64,000 nt of DNA from Tribonema minus. Its lineage: Eukaryota > Sar > Xanthophyceae > Tribonematales > Tribonemataceae. Position 1 is the stretch's first letter, and every line of letters starts with the position of its first letter. The stretch is taken from positions 62,001 through 126,000 of the forward strand of contig JAFCMP010000130.1 of NCBI GenBank assembly GCA_017506865.1, in the 5' to 3' direction. Shown here piece by piece: positions 22,052-35,800 of the stretch. A model generated the notes under the pieces. The model saw nothing but the letters and a program-made list of their open reading frames with translations. It did not search any database and had not been told where the DNA came from. A program made the position numbers and the translations under genes.

Positions 22052-23149
22052 ATATACCCCTCACCATCCAACAATAAGGTATCCATCAGCCTGGGAGAAC
22101 AAAAATTATTATAGTACTCATCAAGAGAGCCTCTCTTGGAACATGGGATGTCCCTGTGCGCTCGCCCGTGCAATTAGCCAGCCCGGGACGTGCACAGAAC
22201 ACACCAGCACTCCCATGAGATGCATGTGGTTGCCAATCATAGCCACGCAAGTCAGTAGAACCACGGGCTCCCGCAACCGTGTCAACCGCGGCATGCTATG
22301 TCTCAATGCATTTGATTCTAGTGCGGCAGCGGCAGAGCAGAGTTACTGTTGTTGCTGCGCAAGCACCATATGCACACCTGTTTATCGTCGTAGTTAACGC
22401 TGTTGCCTAGCTGATTGTGGCCTGCACCAATCCAACACCTCCGGTATGCAACCGTTACCTAAGTTGCTCTGGGTAGCAACTTCAAGCGAGCGTCGACGCA
22501 TTCGCAAGACGAACTGTGATCATCAGCTCGATTACACCATCATCAGATGGTGCCGAGAAACAAAGGGTGGGGGGTGATGGGTAACCTCGCAAGCCCACTA
22601 ATGCCCGTGCAAGTCAGTACGGGAGAACCCGTACCGCAGCTTTCGACAGTCAGCCTCATCATCTCAATTACACAGCGTTAACAGCCGACGTCATGCGAAG
22701 CAACTACGGGTGTGTGAGCCGCTGCTAAGCATGATTCCTCCGACACAGGCACTGGAGCTAGGGCGGCTCACGCAGCATAAAAGCACTGCTGCTCAGTGTT
22801 CACTTGGTAGCGACAGCTGGCACAACCAAGCAAAGGATGCGGCGTGCAGGCGCATATTTACAATGTGCATGCACACCGACCCCTGCGCTAAATTCCTCCT
22901 CGTAGCTGCCTCCAGTTAGTACGAGCGGTAACCAACACTCAGCGCGTCCGCCTCGCGAAGGGCCGATACTGAATGATTGGACGATTTCCTATTCAGTCAA
23001 TTGGCCTACGTTAAGGAGCGGGAAACGCAACGTTGGCGCTCCAGAGCACGTGTTGATGAGGGCAAGCGAGGGCTAACGATACGATATTTAGTGAGCACGT
23101 GTAGCTTGGTTCGTCAGGGCCCGCCAGAGCGAAGCAAGGGGTGGGTAAG
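22052..23149 (-). other. retrotransposon 5' leader
   Basis: About 1.1 kb between the primer site and the Gag start codon, with no convincing ORF. By position it should hold packaging and dimerisation signals. None can be named from sequence. Confidence 0.6.
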
Positions 23150-23167
23150 GACTGTCTGTAGGTGCCA
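23150..23167 (-). other. primer-binding site
   Basis: Minus-strand TGGCACCTACAGACAGTC starts directly after the 5' LTR. TGG complements a tRNA CCA end. The primer tRNA is not identified; it does not look like the usual initiator-Met site. Confidence 0.65.
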
Positions 23168-23522
23168 TGAAACAAAGTTGGGGTTATATTTGTTATGTTA
23201 AGCCTGTCTTACTTGTAGATGGGGCAGCGTTGGCTTGGGCTGATTTAGAAGGGTCCATGATGGTTGATGGTTGTTGGCTTCAGTTGTCTCTATCCTGGAG
23301 CCGTGGTATCCTAGCTGACTGACAAGAACCGAGGCCTTGCAAGCACAACCCTTCATCTGGGGAGACTCAAGGGTCTCACCGGTTAAGGGGTTTTCCTGCA
23401 ATGTTCCCCTAGTTCGAACCAATTGCCCTGGGCCCTAATAACGGCCGAATATAATAGAGTTGAAACATCATAAGCCAGAAGGCTACATAAATAGTTTACT
23501 TTACATACAGCTGCCCGTGTCA
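23168..23522 (-). repeat. 5' LTR of the retrotransposon
   Basis: 355 bp, identical by eye to the other LTR. On the minus strand it holds an AT-rich CTATTATATTC stretch that could serve as a TATA-like promoter element. The right-hand GGTT duplication follows at 23523-23526. Confidence 0.95.
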
Positions 23523-23820
23523 GGTTGCCAACTCCCTACTCTACTGTATGAGTTCTCCGTCGCATGCCATGCCCATGCACTACTATTATTCTTCGCTTTG
23601 CCGATGGGCGCAATGTGTACCTTCAAACCGCAAGCGGCGAGGACCTAGCTAGAGCTTCACCTTCGTCCTTAGGATGTTGTCCCTGCCCCCCCCTTCACTC
23701 CCAAAAATAAGGTATGCAGAGGGGAGTCCCAGGGGCGAGGAGGTCGGCCACGTGGCCGCACGATTGAAAATTCCTACTTCTGCTCTGGGCTCTGGCACCA
23801 GCAGAGGCACAGCGGTGTCC
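23523..23820. promoter_or_regulatory. 5' flank of the 601-residue plastid protein gene
   Basis: About 300 bp between the retrotransposon and the start codon. No coding signal. The insertion now lies directly upstream of this gene's promoter. Confidence 0.4.
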
Positions 23821-26800
23821 ATGCCAATGGTGGCCAGCGCAAGGCGCACGGTATGCCTAGCGGCTCTCATATGCCACATCGCCACGGCTTATGTCGGCGT
23901 GCCTCACACCTTCAAGGGCAGTAGCAGTGGGTTCGTGGGCACATGCCTGTCTTGCCATGACGACTCCAGTGCCAGGCGTGGAGTCTGGACCATTATGCAT
24001 GCGCAGGAGCGAAATATCGGCGGCGGCAAAGGTGCAAGGAGCAGGCTGGGTGACTTTAGGTGAGGGGATCTTTCGGAACTTGAAACATGCGCATGGGACT
24101 CGATGCGCGAAGCCACTCTCAGCAGGCGCTTGCAGCTGCTCGGAGCTTTCTGCTGTCGTGATGGAATTGAAAATGCAAAGCTACGCATCTTCCTGCTCCA
24201 ACACCTCCCACAGCTGTCAAACTGCAATTGCGCTCAAGTTATTTGTTGACATTTGCCTGTGGATCCATCATGGATCCACTGGGGGAAACACACTTGAGCG
24301 CCCATGTCATCAGTGTGTGTCAGGTGAGCTACCCAGATTTCCATATCTGATTGCCTGCAACAGCTGTTATTGGCAGCTAATGCGATACAAAGCAAAGGTC
24401 ATGGCAGAAGCTCCAACCCTGGGTTCAAATCTGCGGCACTTTTCAGTCTCCATTGCGACATTGCAGCAGCGAGCAGCAGCAGTGGCAGTGCTCACCTTAG
24501 TGCACGCGCATGCCACTCGCTGCGGTTGCGACGGCACGTTGAAGTCAACATGGCAGACTTTTGCGACGTTTCGTTTATTCCAATGCATACATGCCCAGCA
24601 CGTGCCGCAGCTCAGGCCATTGCGTTTCGTTGCCAACTCTCCCATTGCCTGCGCGTGGCATGACAGCCCTTTTTATTGCAGGCTGCGGCCTGCAACAGCA
24701 CATTGAAGTCGACATGGCCTACGATGTGCGACGTTTCCTTCATTACAATGCATACATGCCTAGCAAGTGCCGCAAAGCGCCACAGCCGAAGCCATCACGT
24801 TCTGTCGCCACTCCTCTCATTGCCTACTCCTGGCATAATGACTGTCTGCATTGCAGGTAGCATCAGGCACAATCTTGGCTGTCATGTGCTGCCACTGATG
24901 TATCTCCTACCCCCTGCCCTACCAGTACTTCATTCACTTCCGCTTGAGGGGCGGGAGCCCTACTCTGCACAACGTTATGTACCACAGTACCGAACATGGC
25001 GCTCCTGCCATTTGTCTACTTGCAGGCGGCGCGCAGCAGCAGCAGCAGCGGTGGCAGCGCTCGTCACGCCGCTGCCTGCACGTGCCCTGTTTGGACGCAC
25101 AAACCCGGTGCCTCCGCCGCCGCAGCCAACGGAAACGGGCATTGTGGAGATGCTGGATGAGGATGGCATTATGTGGGATGACGAGGACATGGATGTCACA
25201 GTTGAAGTTGATGAGGTACGTACCTACTTCACATATACTTTACCTGTGGCAGGTGATACCCCAGTCATGCGTCAGTAGCAAGGTGCGACGAGCTTGCACA
25301 GCAGCACCCTGGTACTTCACTGTTGAAGTATACTGTGTGCATGCATAAGCTCAACACAACTGTCAGGCAACAGTGACCATAGTCTCATGTTATCATGCCA
25401 TCCCTGCTTGTGTGGGCCAGCAGTGATGACAGCAAGGGCTTGGCCAACGCCAACCATGAGCGGTTTGTGTAGGTGGGGTAGCACCGGTGTTGTAGGCTTG
25501 CTATCTGAAAGTCATCTGCTGGGGCTGTACACCCGTGAGCACTGTCAGCTGAGCACTGTCAGCTGACGCCGCATCACGCCCCAGCAATTTGCCGCCGCCG
25601 CTTGTTCAACTTGAAGAATCATCTGCTACCAGGTTGCTGTCAACTTGCAATGAGCAGCCGTGAACGGCAGGCATTCTTCACATTCTTGCTGACGCTCCAA
25701 CATCAATGTCAATGCCATGTATGTTCTTCACATTCATGCTCACACACACTCCAACCTCAATGTCAATGTCATGTACCTATGTCCTTCACATTCTTGCTAA
25801 CACTGCAACATCAATGTCAACGTCGTTGTATGTGTGTCGTTGCGCGGGGTGTATCTAGGAAGTTGTCCTGCCTGAGGGGGCGCAGGGGGGCGCTCTGAGC
25901 CAATCACGGCGCAGCGTACCTGGTGTCGGCCAATCGCAGACGTCGGCTCTGCAGCGGGCGCAGGCGAAAAAGCAGGCTATCGCCTCCGGGGGAGTTGTGA
26001 TTGCTGGCGCTGGGGTGCTGATCGTGGGCAACATGCGCAGAGGGTGAGCGCTGTCACACCTGTACTTCAACTTCAACTTCAGTGGTGGTGTTAGTTGTGT
26101 GGAATGTGCTTGTGGAAGGGTGTGTGCGTGTGAAGAACCTCAAAGAAGGGATGGTTGATACGCACCTATGGCAGACATTACAAGAGTGCATGTAGCTACA
26201 TGCACACTCTGTATGCCAGGGTCGGCAATTTGAATGGTAGGCAGTGCGTGCAGGGCGTGAGCCAGGTTGGCAGACTTCAATTGGAAGCCTTAAACGTTTA
26301 CTACACTAAACCTACTCAGCTCTTGCCCTGATCCTGCCGTATATATGTATGCATGTACAGTGATCATTCTGAGCAACGTGATTGAAGCGATAGCAGAGTC
26401 AACTAGTCTAGCAACATGCCCTCTTCGGCAACCGACAGAACATCAACTGATATAGCGACCGCTACATATCCATAATTGAGACACATCAAACTGTTGATTG
26501 ATGATATCTTTCCGTTCACAATGGCGCATCTGGCTTCCAGTTGTGCCTGTTCACACAGTGCTGGTTTCTATAACTTCGCTTCATCAGACCGGTGGTGCCA
26601 ATGTACGCCCTCACCTACTTAGCTCCTGCCAGTCCCCATGAACCCTTTCTCGAAGATATGCAGCTAAGCGGTAGCAGAACTCGTCTCTTCTTTCATGCCA
26701 GATTTTCATTATGGTGACCCTCCCCCCCCCTTCGCCCCCGCAACCCGGCCTGTTCACCCCATGCACAGCCAGCCCCCGTCAAGTTACACTGATGAGCAAG

Positions 26801-29800
26801 CGGTTCACCACTGTATGTATGCATTGGTAGACAAACTCACCTGTGATCTTGGGCTTGAAATTGCGGTTGCATGTGGCTCCCATAGACAGCGCTCGTGTGG
26901 ATGTCCTAATGCCAGACGCGAGACGTGTGACGTGAAAATCGAGTGACCGAGGTTAAATGTAGTATCCATTCTGCTGTGACTGTGACAGAATGACCCATTG
27001 CACTTATCATCAAGGTATTCGAGACACTGGGGTTACGGTACAGGATGCCGGTCGAGGAATGCAATAGCTGAATCTCATACTCTGAATAAGCATGCATGAA
27101 GCGCCCTTCCCCGGCCGCTTCTTACCGACATCAGCAATTCGTAATTACATACTGTAAGACTTTGTTGTATTTGGGTACGTGATGAAGTTTGCTTGTGAAA
27201 CTCTGTGAAACACATTTGCTGCTGGTTCATACATGAATCTGATGTACTCTATGTTTAGTGCTTGTTAACACAATCACATTGAACTGCCTGTTGACATGAC
27301 AGACGACGCCTTCCAGGCTGGTTCTTGCCAACACTGCACTAATATTTGCACATACATGAAATACATAGCACATAATGAATTCCACTACTTGCTATGCTAT
27401 GACAGGCGGCGTCCCCCGCCCCGCAAGGCACCAGCTCCCAAGTCCAAGTCATACACGCCGCCGCCGCCGCCTAAGGAGTTCAGCTTTGACCTTCTGGATG
27501 ATATCGCTGAGGATAGTGCATGTAAGTGCATACGGTTCAAGCGTGATGAGGTATTGTCCATTGCTGTTGTTGAAGTTTGAATATATGCTGTCGCTTAGGG
27601 CGCAAGTGATGTGGAGCTTGATGCCTCAAGAAGTACTAGAGTCTACAAGTAACTTGTGACATAGCGTCTCTATGCTCATTCGCTCACTCTAAATGGAAGA
27701 AATGTCGTCAAAACACGCTGCTGTTGTTGATGTGTCACTTGCGTCATGCTGTTGTGGTGGACTTCGAGTGTTCACTTACACTCAAGTTCAAGCAAAGGAC
27801 TGACTAATGCGCATCTTCGCTGGCTTGAGATTGTGACGTTGGTATTGTGTCATGCTGAGCTGCGCAGCGGTGACCGCGGTGCTCACAAGGCGTACTAGCA
27901 CACTCACCAGCAGAGTGCATCCCTTGGAAATTGTTGTTTTAAGAATGGGCTGTCTGCGCCTGATGCGGTGCGTCCTGCTGAGCAGCTGCGCGTCAACAAG
28001 CAATGCAACCCTGTGTGTCATCAAGTGCCTGATAACTTTCTCAGGTTCCTAAGTAACCTTCTAAGGCGCCTTATGTATTTTTCAGGTGCCTGACAACCTT
28101 CTCTAGTGCCTGTCGCATGCCCGATGCCGACAACTGTGCTTTATGTGGTGTGTCCTGCTGAGCACTTGCGTGGTAACGAGCAACTTCTCAGACGCCTGAC
28201 AATCATGAACAGCACTGCGTCAGTACGCGCTGCAAGTAATGTATTCGCATATGTATCGCGCTCATAAGCCGTACTCACACACACACTCGGCATCATGATG
28301 CATACCTTAGAGCAGCAACGAAAGAAGACCTCACTGAGCAGTTTGCGCCTGCGGTGTGTTCTGCTGAGCAGCTGCGCGGCAACGAGCAACGCAGGAAAAG
28401 GCGCCTGCGGCGGTGGCGGCGCGCTTCCATGCTGAGGTGGAGGCCGCCGGCACTGATGAGGCTGAGAAGCAGCTGCTTGAGGAGATGAGCGCTGCTGAGG
28501 TACACTACAGTACACAGTTGTGCCGTTCAAGTGTACATGTTAGAGTGCAACGTGTGGTATGAATGTGCACAAGAAGGTTGTGGCTGAAAGATGAAAGGCA
28601 GCCGCTCAAGGAGATTAGTGCTGCTGAGGTATGCCTACGCATAGACTTATGTTGGTGCTTGCAGCAGCTGTCGGCACAAGCGGGTGCACTTGAAGTATGC
28701 ATGCACTCCTTGAAGTTTGAACCAATGTACATGTGTCCATGAAGAGACAGCACACTCTGTCAGGTTTGTGAGGATTGCTCATAATTGAAGCTGCTTAACG
28801 ATGCTCTTTGCCACGAGTGCATGAAGTGTATGCCACAGCGCTGTGATCATAAGCGCAGCAGTGCTCAACAGTGATGATTTGTGCAGCGGGCCCGGCAAAT
28901 GCGGTCACCCATCGCAAACATCAACACCACCTCATGTTGCGGGCGTTGGCCAATCACTGCGTTGTTCGCAGCAATGCTCAGCACAGTGACCCCCCCGTGT
29001 AGAGTGCACCTCATCGACATCACAGCACACAGAGTGCCGTTTGGAAATCATAGCTTTCTGAGAGCGTATAGCTCACGACTGTGCCAGAGATGGACAACCA
29101 CTGGACCCAAGCAGACACAAGACTTGCGGCCAGTGCATGTGTAGCCACTTGGAAGTGATCATTGAGAACCATGAGGCAAAACACGAGAAAGCCACGTTAG
29201 TGCCCAACAGGACGCAACCTCAGCTTGAACTGAGCTGTGCGCTGTGCAATGTGTCTCGCCACTTAGGTTTTCACTGTCCAATGTCTCTCGCCTCTTAGGT
29301 TGTTCACTTCCCAATGTTTTGTGCCTCTTAGGCTGTTCACTTCCCAATGTTTCTCGCCTCTCAGGTGGTGCCACCTGCGCCGCAACAAGCAGCAGTCAGC
29401 GCGCCACCCTCTGCCATGGAAGCGCAAGCAGCACCAGAACCGCCTAAGAAGAAGCTGGGCCTTGGTCTCGGAGGGCTGTTCAAAAAGGTACATGTGCACA
29501 CGGTACTAGGCATGAGCTGAGCCTTGAGTCATGCTGCCAGGCATGAGCTGGGTGTTGAGTCGTGCTGACAACGCAATGTGTCTGCCTGGGCCTGACTCTT
29601 ATAGTTCCATGCTTTGAAGTTCTGAGACGGGCGCCGAGTCATGCTGAAATGACACCTCTCTGCCCCCCTGGGCTCAATTTTTGAAGTTATGTGCATGGGA
29701 AGTTTCAAGGTGGCCGTAGGTGGCTGCACTTCTGAGATTGCACGCCTGAGCTTCAGACGCCTGGGGTTTGTCGAGCAGCTTCATGTCACAATGGACGTAA

Positions 29801-32800
29801 CATCTGCATAACCATGTCTGCAACATGTCGCCATTTGTGGCGTAAATTCAAGTTCAACAGTAAATTCAAGTTCAACAGCATCAGCTGTCGACTCGCCCCA
29901 CAACGCCATATTTGTGCAAGAAGGTGGTGGCCCTGAGGCTTGTCACATTCACCTGCCACCTCTTCCCCAAAAGTAGTCACTTCAAGTTCAACTTCATCAT
30001 GTTGGTGCCGCATCGAATTACCCCCCACCCCTGAGCAATGCCACATTTCCTCGGAGGGCGGTGGCATAGAAGCTCGTCACACTACGCCACACTTCTCGTT
30101 TATCTAGTGCGAACTTCAACATCACATTCCACACGGGACCGCCCCACCATTGCCAGCGCGATGCCATGTCTGGAGTGGAGCGATTCTCGCTTCACAAGCC
30201 TACACTTACACATCACATATTTTTACTGAAGTTCAACTTGAACATCACTTCATATTCTTTTGATGTGCAGGGCGCCGCATCGAACCGCCCCACCACCATC
30301 GGCGACGCCATATCTGCACACACCGTTGCTAAAGTTCAACTTGAACATCCCATTCCAATGTTTTTGGTGTGCAGGGCGCTGCATCGAACCGCGCGACACT
30401 GTTGTTAAAGTTCAACTTGAACTTTACTGCTTCATGTGTTTGGTGTGCAGGGCGCCGCATCCAATCGCCCCACCATCCACCATCGCGACGCCATATCTGC
30501 ACACACTGTTTCTAAAGTTCAACTTGAACATCACTTCTTCATGTTGGTGGTGTGCAGGGCGCCGCATCCAATCGCCCCACCACCATCGGCGACGCCATAT
30601 CTGCACAGGAAGGGGGCGGGCTAGAGGGCTTTTCGCAGGCGCTCGCTGGCTACCTCAGCCACTTTGCGCCCCCGGGCAGCTTCGCGCCAGACCCCACGTT
30701 CTTGCGAGGTGCGGCCTTTTAGGGTTAGGGTTAGGGTTAGGTTTAGTTAGGGTTAGCTTGCAGGCTACCTCAGCCACGTTGCGCCCCCGGGCAGCTTCGC
30801 CAGACCCTACGTTCTTACAAGGTGCGTCGTGGTCTTTTTGTCCTGATACCACATCACCTTGATGTCCTGGTGAAGACGCGCTGTGTATTGACTAAATTCT
30901 TCAGGGCTTGTACAGGTCTGAAGGGGGGTAGGCATACATGTGCACCAGGGCAGCTTCGCTCCAGACCCTACATTCTCGAGAGGTGCGGTTGCTGCAGGTC
31001 ATTCTTGAAGTCAGAGCGCTCAGCTCTGTTGCTGCAAATCTGCTGTGTAACGACGGTGTGTCCCAGGGCTTTCGCCACCTGACCGAGTAGGTCAGTTCAA
31101 GCAGGTGCAATCGGGCACGGGAGAAGCCATACCTCTTCAACGCCATGTTAAGGACGCGTAGTGTATCGACATTATTGTGATATCCTCGCACCTCAGAAGG
31201 ATAAGGCTGCCGGTTCAGTATGCACAAGCTTTTCAACATTGTGGATACGTAAACCCAAGGGCACCACCATAATATTATATATTTTCAGGGTCTGAACGGG
31301 GTAGGTACGTATGTGCCCGCAGCATTGACTGGGTACGTGAGCCGCTGTGCACCCCCTGGATGCTTTGCTGCGGCGCCGTTTACGCTGCACTTGGACGATT
31401 CGCCATCGTGATGTGCGTGGGCACCCTTTTTTCAACTATCGCACAGCTTAATTCATCTGGCAGACCTCAACTGCGCCAAGCAAATAGCCTGCACTGCTGG
31501 CAGCTGCTCCGCAAACATAGCCTTCTCAACGTTCAGAGCCCGTTTTGCAGGAAGCTCCAACTTATGGAGCATCACCTGTGGTGTTTTGCTCCCACTCCGG
31601 GCAGGTGAATGCGCACTTCATCAACACTCATGTGCGGTGTGCAATGGGCTTCTTGTAGATTTCTCGTACTTCGAAGTCACGCATGGCTGGCTCCAAATGT
31701 CAAAATCAAAAACCTGTCCAGGGATCTGAAACAGCGTAGCGGTCCTAGTGGGGTCAGGGAGTGTAGTGTGCAGCTCACCTGCTCGGACAGTCCACCAAGA
31801 GCATGCGTTCCTTCTACATTTATGAGTTTGCTTGGGGTAGAGTTAGGGTTAGGGTTAGGGTTATGCGTTCCTGCATCTCCCACACACTCTCGAACCATAA
31901 GTCATGGTGGCTAGACTCTTGACTGCAATGCCAAACTGCCTCGCGTGACTTCTGTTTGTCTGCGCCGGTGTTCCTCCCAGCAGATGGTGAGCTCGACAGG
32001 GCTGGCGCGGAAGGGACCCTGCTGGAGCTGGTCAGCTCATCAGGGTAAGTATCCTTGACCTTACCATACCCTCTGAGTTTACGACATAGACTTGTGCTTC
32101 GCATTGCCTACGCTTGCTCTGTATGCAGAGGTGTAGCCCACTGACGACATGGACTTGTGCTTTGCATTGCGTGCGCTTGCCTGGTTGCATAGGTATATGG
32201 CATGCATCTATCGTACTTTCATGTGACGCGCGTCACGCTGTTAGGGTGAGGGTCATGGTCATACCTTTGCCTGAACATGCCCACTGAGTTTACGCCATAG
32301 TCTCGTGCTTCGCATTGCCTGCGCTGCCCTGTATGCATAGGTATATGGCATGCATCCAGGGTTTAGGCTTAAGGGGCACATATACTGTGAAGCTGATGCG
32401 CGCATATCGACTATGAGTCAACAAATTGGCTCAAGGGCAAGGCCAATCTAACCCGATTTCAAACCCTCGGCATTCAATTGCTATTCCATGCTGCTGCTCT
32501 CTCTCACGCATTCTCAACGCTGGAAGCGGGTGCTGACGGTTTTGGTTGTACCGGAAGTAATAGTTATGTTGAGAAATGTCTATGTACGCACGCACAATAG
32601 TGTCAAATGATGCGGCCAACTTGTGCATGCACTGCTGCTTTCGCGCGCCACTGACTCCACAGGGTCACGTATAACTGACATCTCGCCACCCTGCTTGTGC
32701 ATCTGGCAGGGCGACATCGCTGCAGGTTGCCGACGCCATTGCAGACGTTGTCAACGCAATGGTCGTGGGCCTCACAGACGCCGCTGTGGCCGCCATCAAG

Positions 32801-35800
32801 GACGAGGACCGCTGCAGACAGGTGTGTATGCGACCCTAACCCTAACTCTAACCAACTCTAACCCTAACCTGCACTTGATACAGGCAGGTGTATATGTAAC
32901 CGCAATCCTAACAGTGACCCTAGCTTGATACTGTACTAGTGTGCTGCAAATATACCAGCACAACACTGCATCCACAGCGCCTGGCCGTGTACTGTGCAGC
33001 GCGGCTCCTACAGTGCGTCTAGTTTGACGTTTGCAGCTGCGCCATCCCTTGTCGCACTGCATGTCTCAAAGTGCTTCATCAAACCAGTCTTGTCAAGTAC
33101 TTCAACGAAATATTTTCAGCGCGTGTCATTTTTGCTTTCATTATTTGCAGTGTTGAAGAACAGTCCTGGCATTTGATGTTGCCGCATTGCGTGACAATCG
33201 CTGATGACCGCAGGCGTTGAGCAGTCTGCTGCTCTCCAAGGATGTGGTCTCGCTGCTACCATGGCTTTAAGTACTCAAGAACAAAAGACACGTTTCACTA
33301 CTGCGTCTTATAGCTACCTTGTGCATCCTTGACTTGATACTCTGCACAGATCGCCGTGAGTGATCTGCTGCTCTGCCTCATGCTGTAAGTGACGTGCCTC
33401 ACTGCCGCTGTACCACTGACTGTACACGCGCGCAGCGTGGATGCTGAGCTGTGCTGCGTTGCCAATGCCCAAAGGCGCAGTTCAGACGAAGCTTTGTCAA
33501 AAAGCTTTGTTTTATCATGTAAAGCCTGGAAACACACTGGACCCTCGCTTTTCCTTGAGGCCTTTATGAATACAAGTCCAAAATTACAACTCATGCCCTC
33601 TGCCTTCCCCATATCTCATCATATCACATCAAAAACCAATGATGCGTCCTCTTGCTGCCTCGTGCCACAATACACACAGGCCTTGAGCGACCTGCTGCTC
33701 TACATGGACAATGCGGGGGGGACGTTTGCGGCCGTCTGCCCCGGGGTCGCTCTCGACCCCCCTCTGCGCTACAACGGCGCTGCCAAAAAGCGCCAGTTGG
33801 AGGAGCTCTATGAGAACTTCACAAGGGCCATGGTGACGGACCAGAGGTAGGTTGTTGTGCGAGCACAGGTGCTTCAGAGTGTGGTGATGATGGTATCAAG
33901 GTTAAGGTGGTTTGCGATTGGATGCTGTGTGACCGGTGCAGAGCGGAAGGCTGTGTCAAGAGGCAGCAAGCGCAGCCATTGTGGTTAGAAGTTCACATGT
34001 GTTCGTTACTACAGATCATAAGCATTAGCAATGTTGACAGTCTAGTTCTGCACACGCCTTTGGGTTTAGCATCATGCGCCGACTCAGTATTTCCAAGAGT
34101 TCACATTTAGGTTTGCACTTCAAATTGTATGTGTATATATGCAGATATGTGACTCTGTGCACCTCCATAGAAAATACATGGTAGGGGTGCAAAGCCACCT
34201 GGCAATCGATGCTGCTTCGGCTTTGTCCTGCCCTGTCAACGACAGCGCCAACTGTTGGCAGTTCTTGAACTCGGATGTTATGCTTAGCACTTTAATGTGA
34301 TCAATTCCACCAGCTGCTAGTAATAAAGCGCGATGAGCCCATGTTCACCCAGTCAATCCAGAACACAATACTTTGCAATTAGAATGAGGTGCTCAAACAT
34401 GGATCTTATGCTGCACTCTACTGTCGCAGCGCCGACATGTCGGCACGGCAGGAGCGGCTGCGTGACATGCTCAACATCAAGGAGTCCAAAGCGCGGGTGA
34501 GTCTGAGTCAGCAGTGTGATTCTGAGTCATCAGCATGATTCTGAATCAGTAGCATGATTCTGAGTGAGAAGCATGCGTCTGAGGAGGCAGCATTGAGTCA
34601 CCAGCACAGGTCTGAGGAGGCAGCATGAGCTTCCTCGCCCTCGCTGTTTGCTATGCTGCACCTTTTCTTGCTGCCTCCCAGAGGTGTGCGACTAGCTCAT
34701 ATGTATAGCAACCTCAAGCTGGTACTTGAAGGTATAGTTCTTGCTGGACGCTTTTTTTCATATTGAGCATACTTGAAAGTGACTGAACCAGATGTCTCAA
34801 CGCTAGCATGCATACCCTTGCCTTGTCGCACTTGCACCCAGTTGACTTCAAGTCGATCATACTGGTGTGTATGATGCACAAGCAGATAGGCATAGCCATG
34901 CTTGTGCCTGACACCCCATCACCATCTCAGATGTACGGCACAAACTCCGGGTGCACGCTCTGCACTTGACACCAATCGTCAATTGACCTTCACGATGCTG
35001 CCTGTTGCCCTGCAACAGTCCCTGAAACTTCTTCATACCTCAAAGCTTCGCGGTTGGTTAGCGGCTGCTAATGTAGGCTCACTCTGTTCAAATGGTTGAT
35101 GAGTCGCTGCGTGCTTTGCTGGCTGACGCTTCATTCATCTACGTAGTCATACAGGTGTACACACTGCGCTTGAACGACGTGTACAGTCAGCGCTTGACAC
35201 CATTCCTCTGCCGACCTTCGTGATGCTTGCTGCCTGCTTGCCCACCTGAAACAGTCCCTGGAACAGAAGGTTCTCATGGAGGTGGTCCAGAAGATGATGA
35301 AGGAGGGGGGTGACGGCGCTGATTTGGCTGCGCTCATGGGGGGTATGGGGGGCATGGGCGAGGGGGGCGGCATGCCAGAGGTAAGCTGAGCACTGTGTTG
35401 CCTCGCATTGAGCGCTGCTGCACCCCTTCGCAATCATGTTTCATGCAATCAACAGAGGTGAACTGAGCACTGTTGCCTAGCGGTGAGCTCTGCTGCGCTC
35501 CTTCGGAATCGTGCGCCATGCGATTAACAGTGGAAAGTAGGCACATGAGACTGTCTAGGAAAATGCTGCCAACATCAAATTGCTGGCCAGGCGGACCCCC
35601 AAACGGCTCATGGGGTTGCACCATTCGGGTTAGGCTAGGGTTAGGGTTAGGGGGTAACAAAGTGTGTATTCAGTGGTACTATTCATTGATTTTTCTTGCG
35701 GTGCCGCATGCGTTGATGTGAGGCGGATCACTCTAACCCGCGGTCCGTGTCACAGTACATCACATACACTTTTGCCGCAGTCGTGCGTGAGCGAGGTCCA

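Larger units (their letters stand above)
12138..23522 (-). mobile_element. intact Ty3/gypsy LTR retrotransposon carrying a C5-DNA methyltransferase
   Basis: An 11,385-bp element on the minus strand. It has 355-bp LTRs that read as identical by eye, a 4-bp GGTT target duplication, a TGG-type primer site after the 5' LTR, a polypurine tract before the 3' LTR and one 3101-codon Gag-Pol ORF. The domain order is Gag, zinc knuckle, DNA methyltransferase, protease, RT, RNase H, integrase, chromo-like, Tudor-like. Integrase after RNase H defines Ty3/gypsy. Identical LTRs and an open ORF mean a recent insertion, between two plastid-protein genes. Confidence 0.95.

Noticed and set aside
23891-24706. 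271-codon plus-strand open frame
   Set aside because: It overlaps exon 1 of the 601-aa gene in a different frame and runs through an intron with tandem repeats; no domain.
30260-30862. 200-codon plus-strand open frame
   Set aside because: It reads the exon 7 acceptor copies in a non-coding frame.
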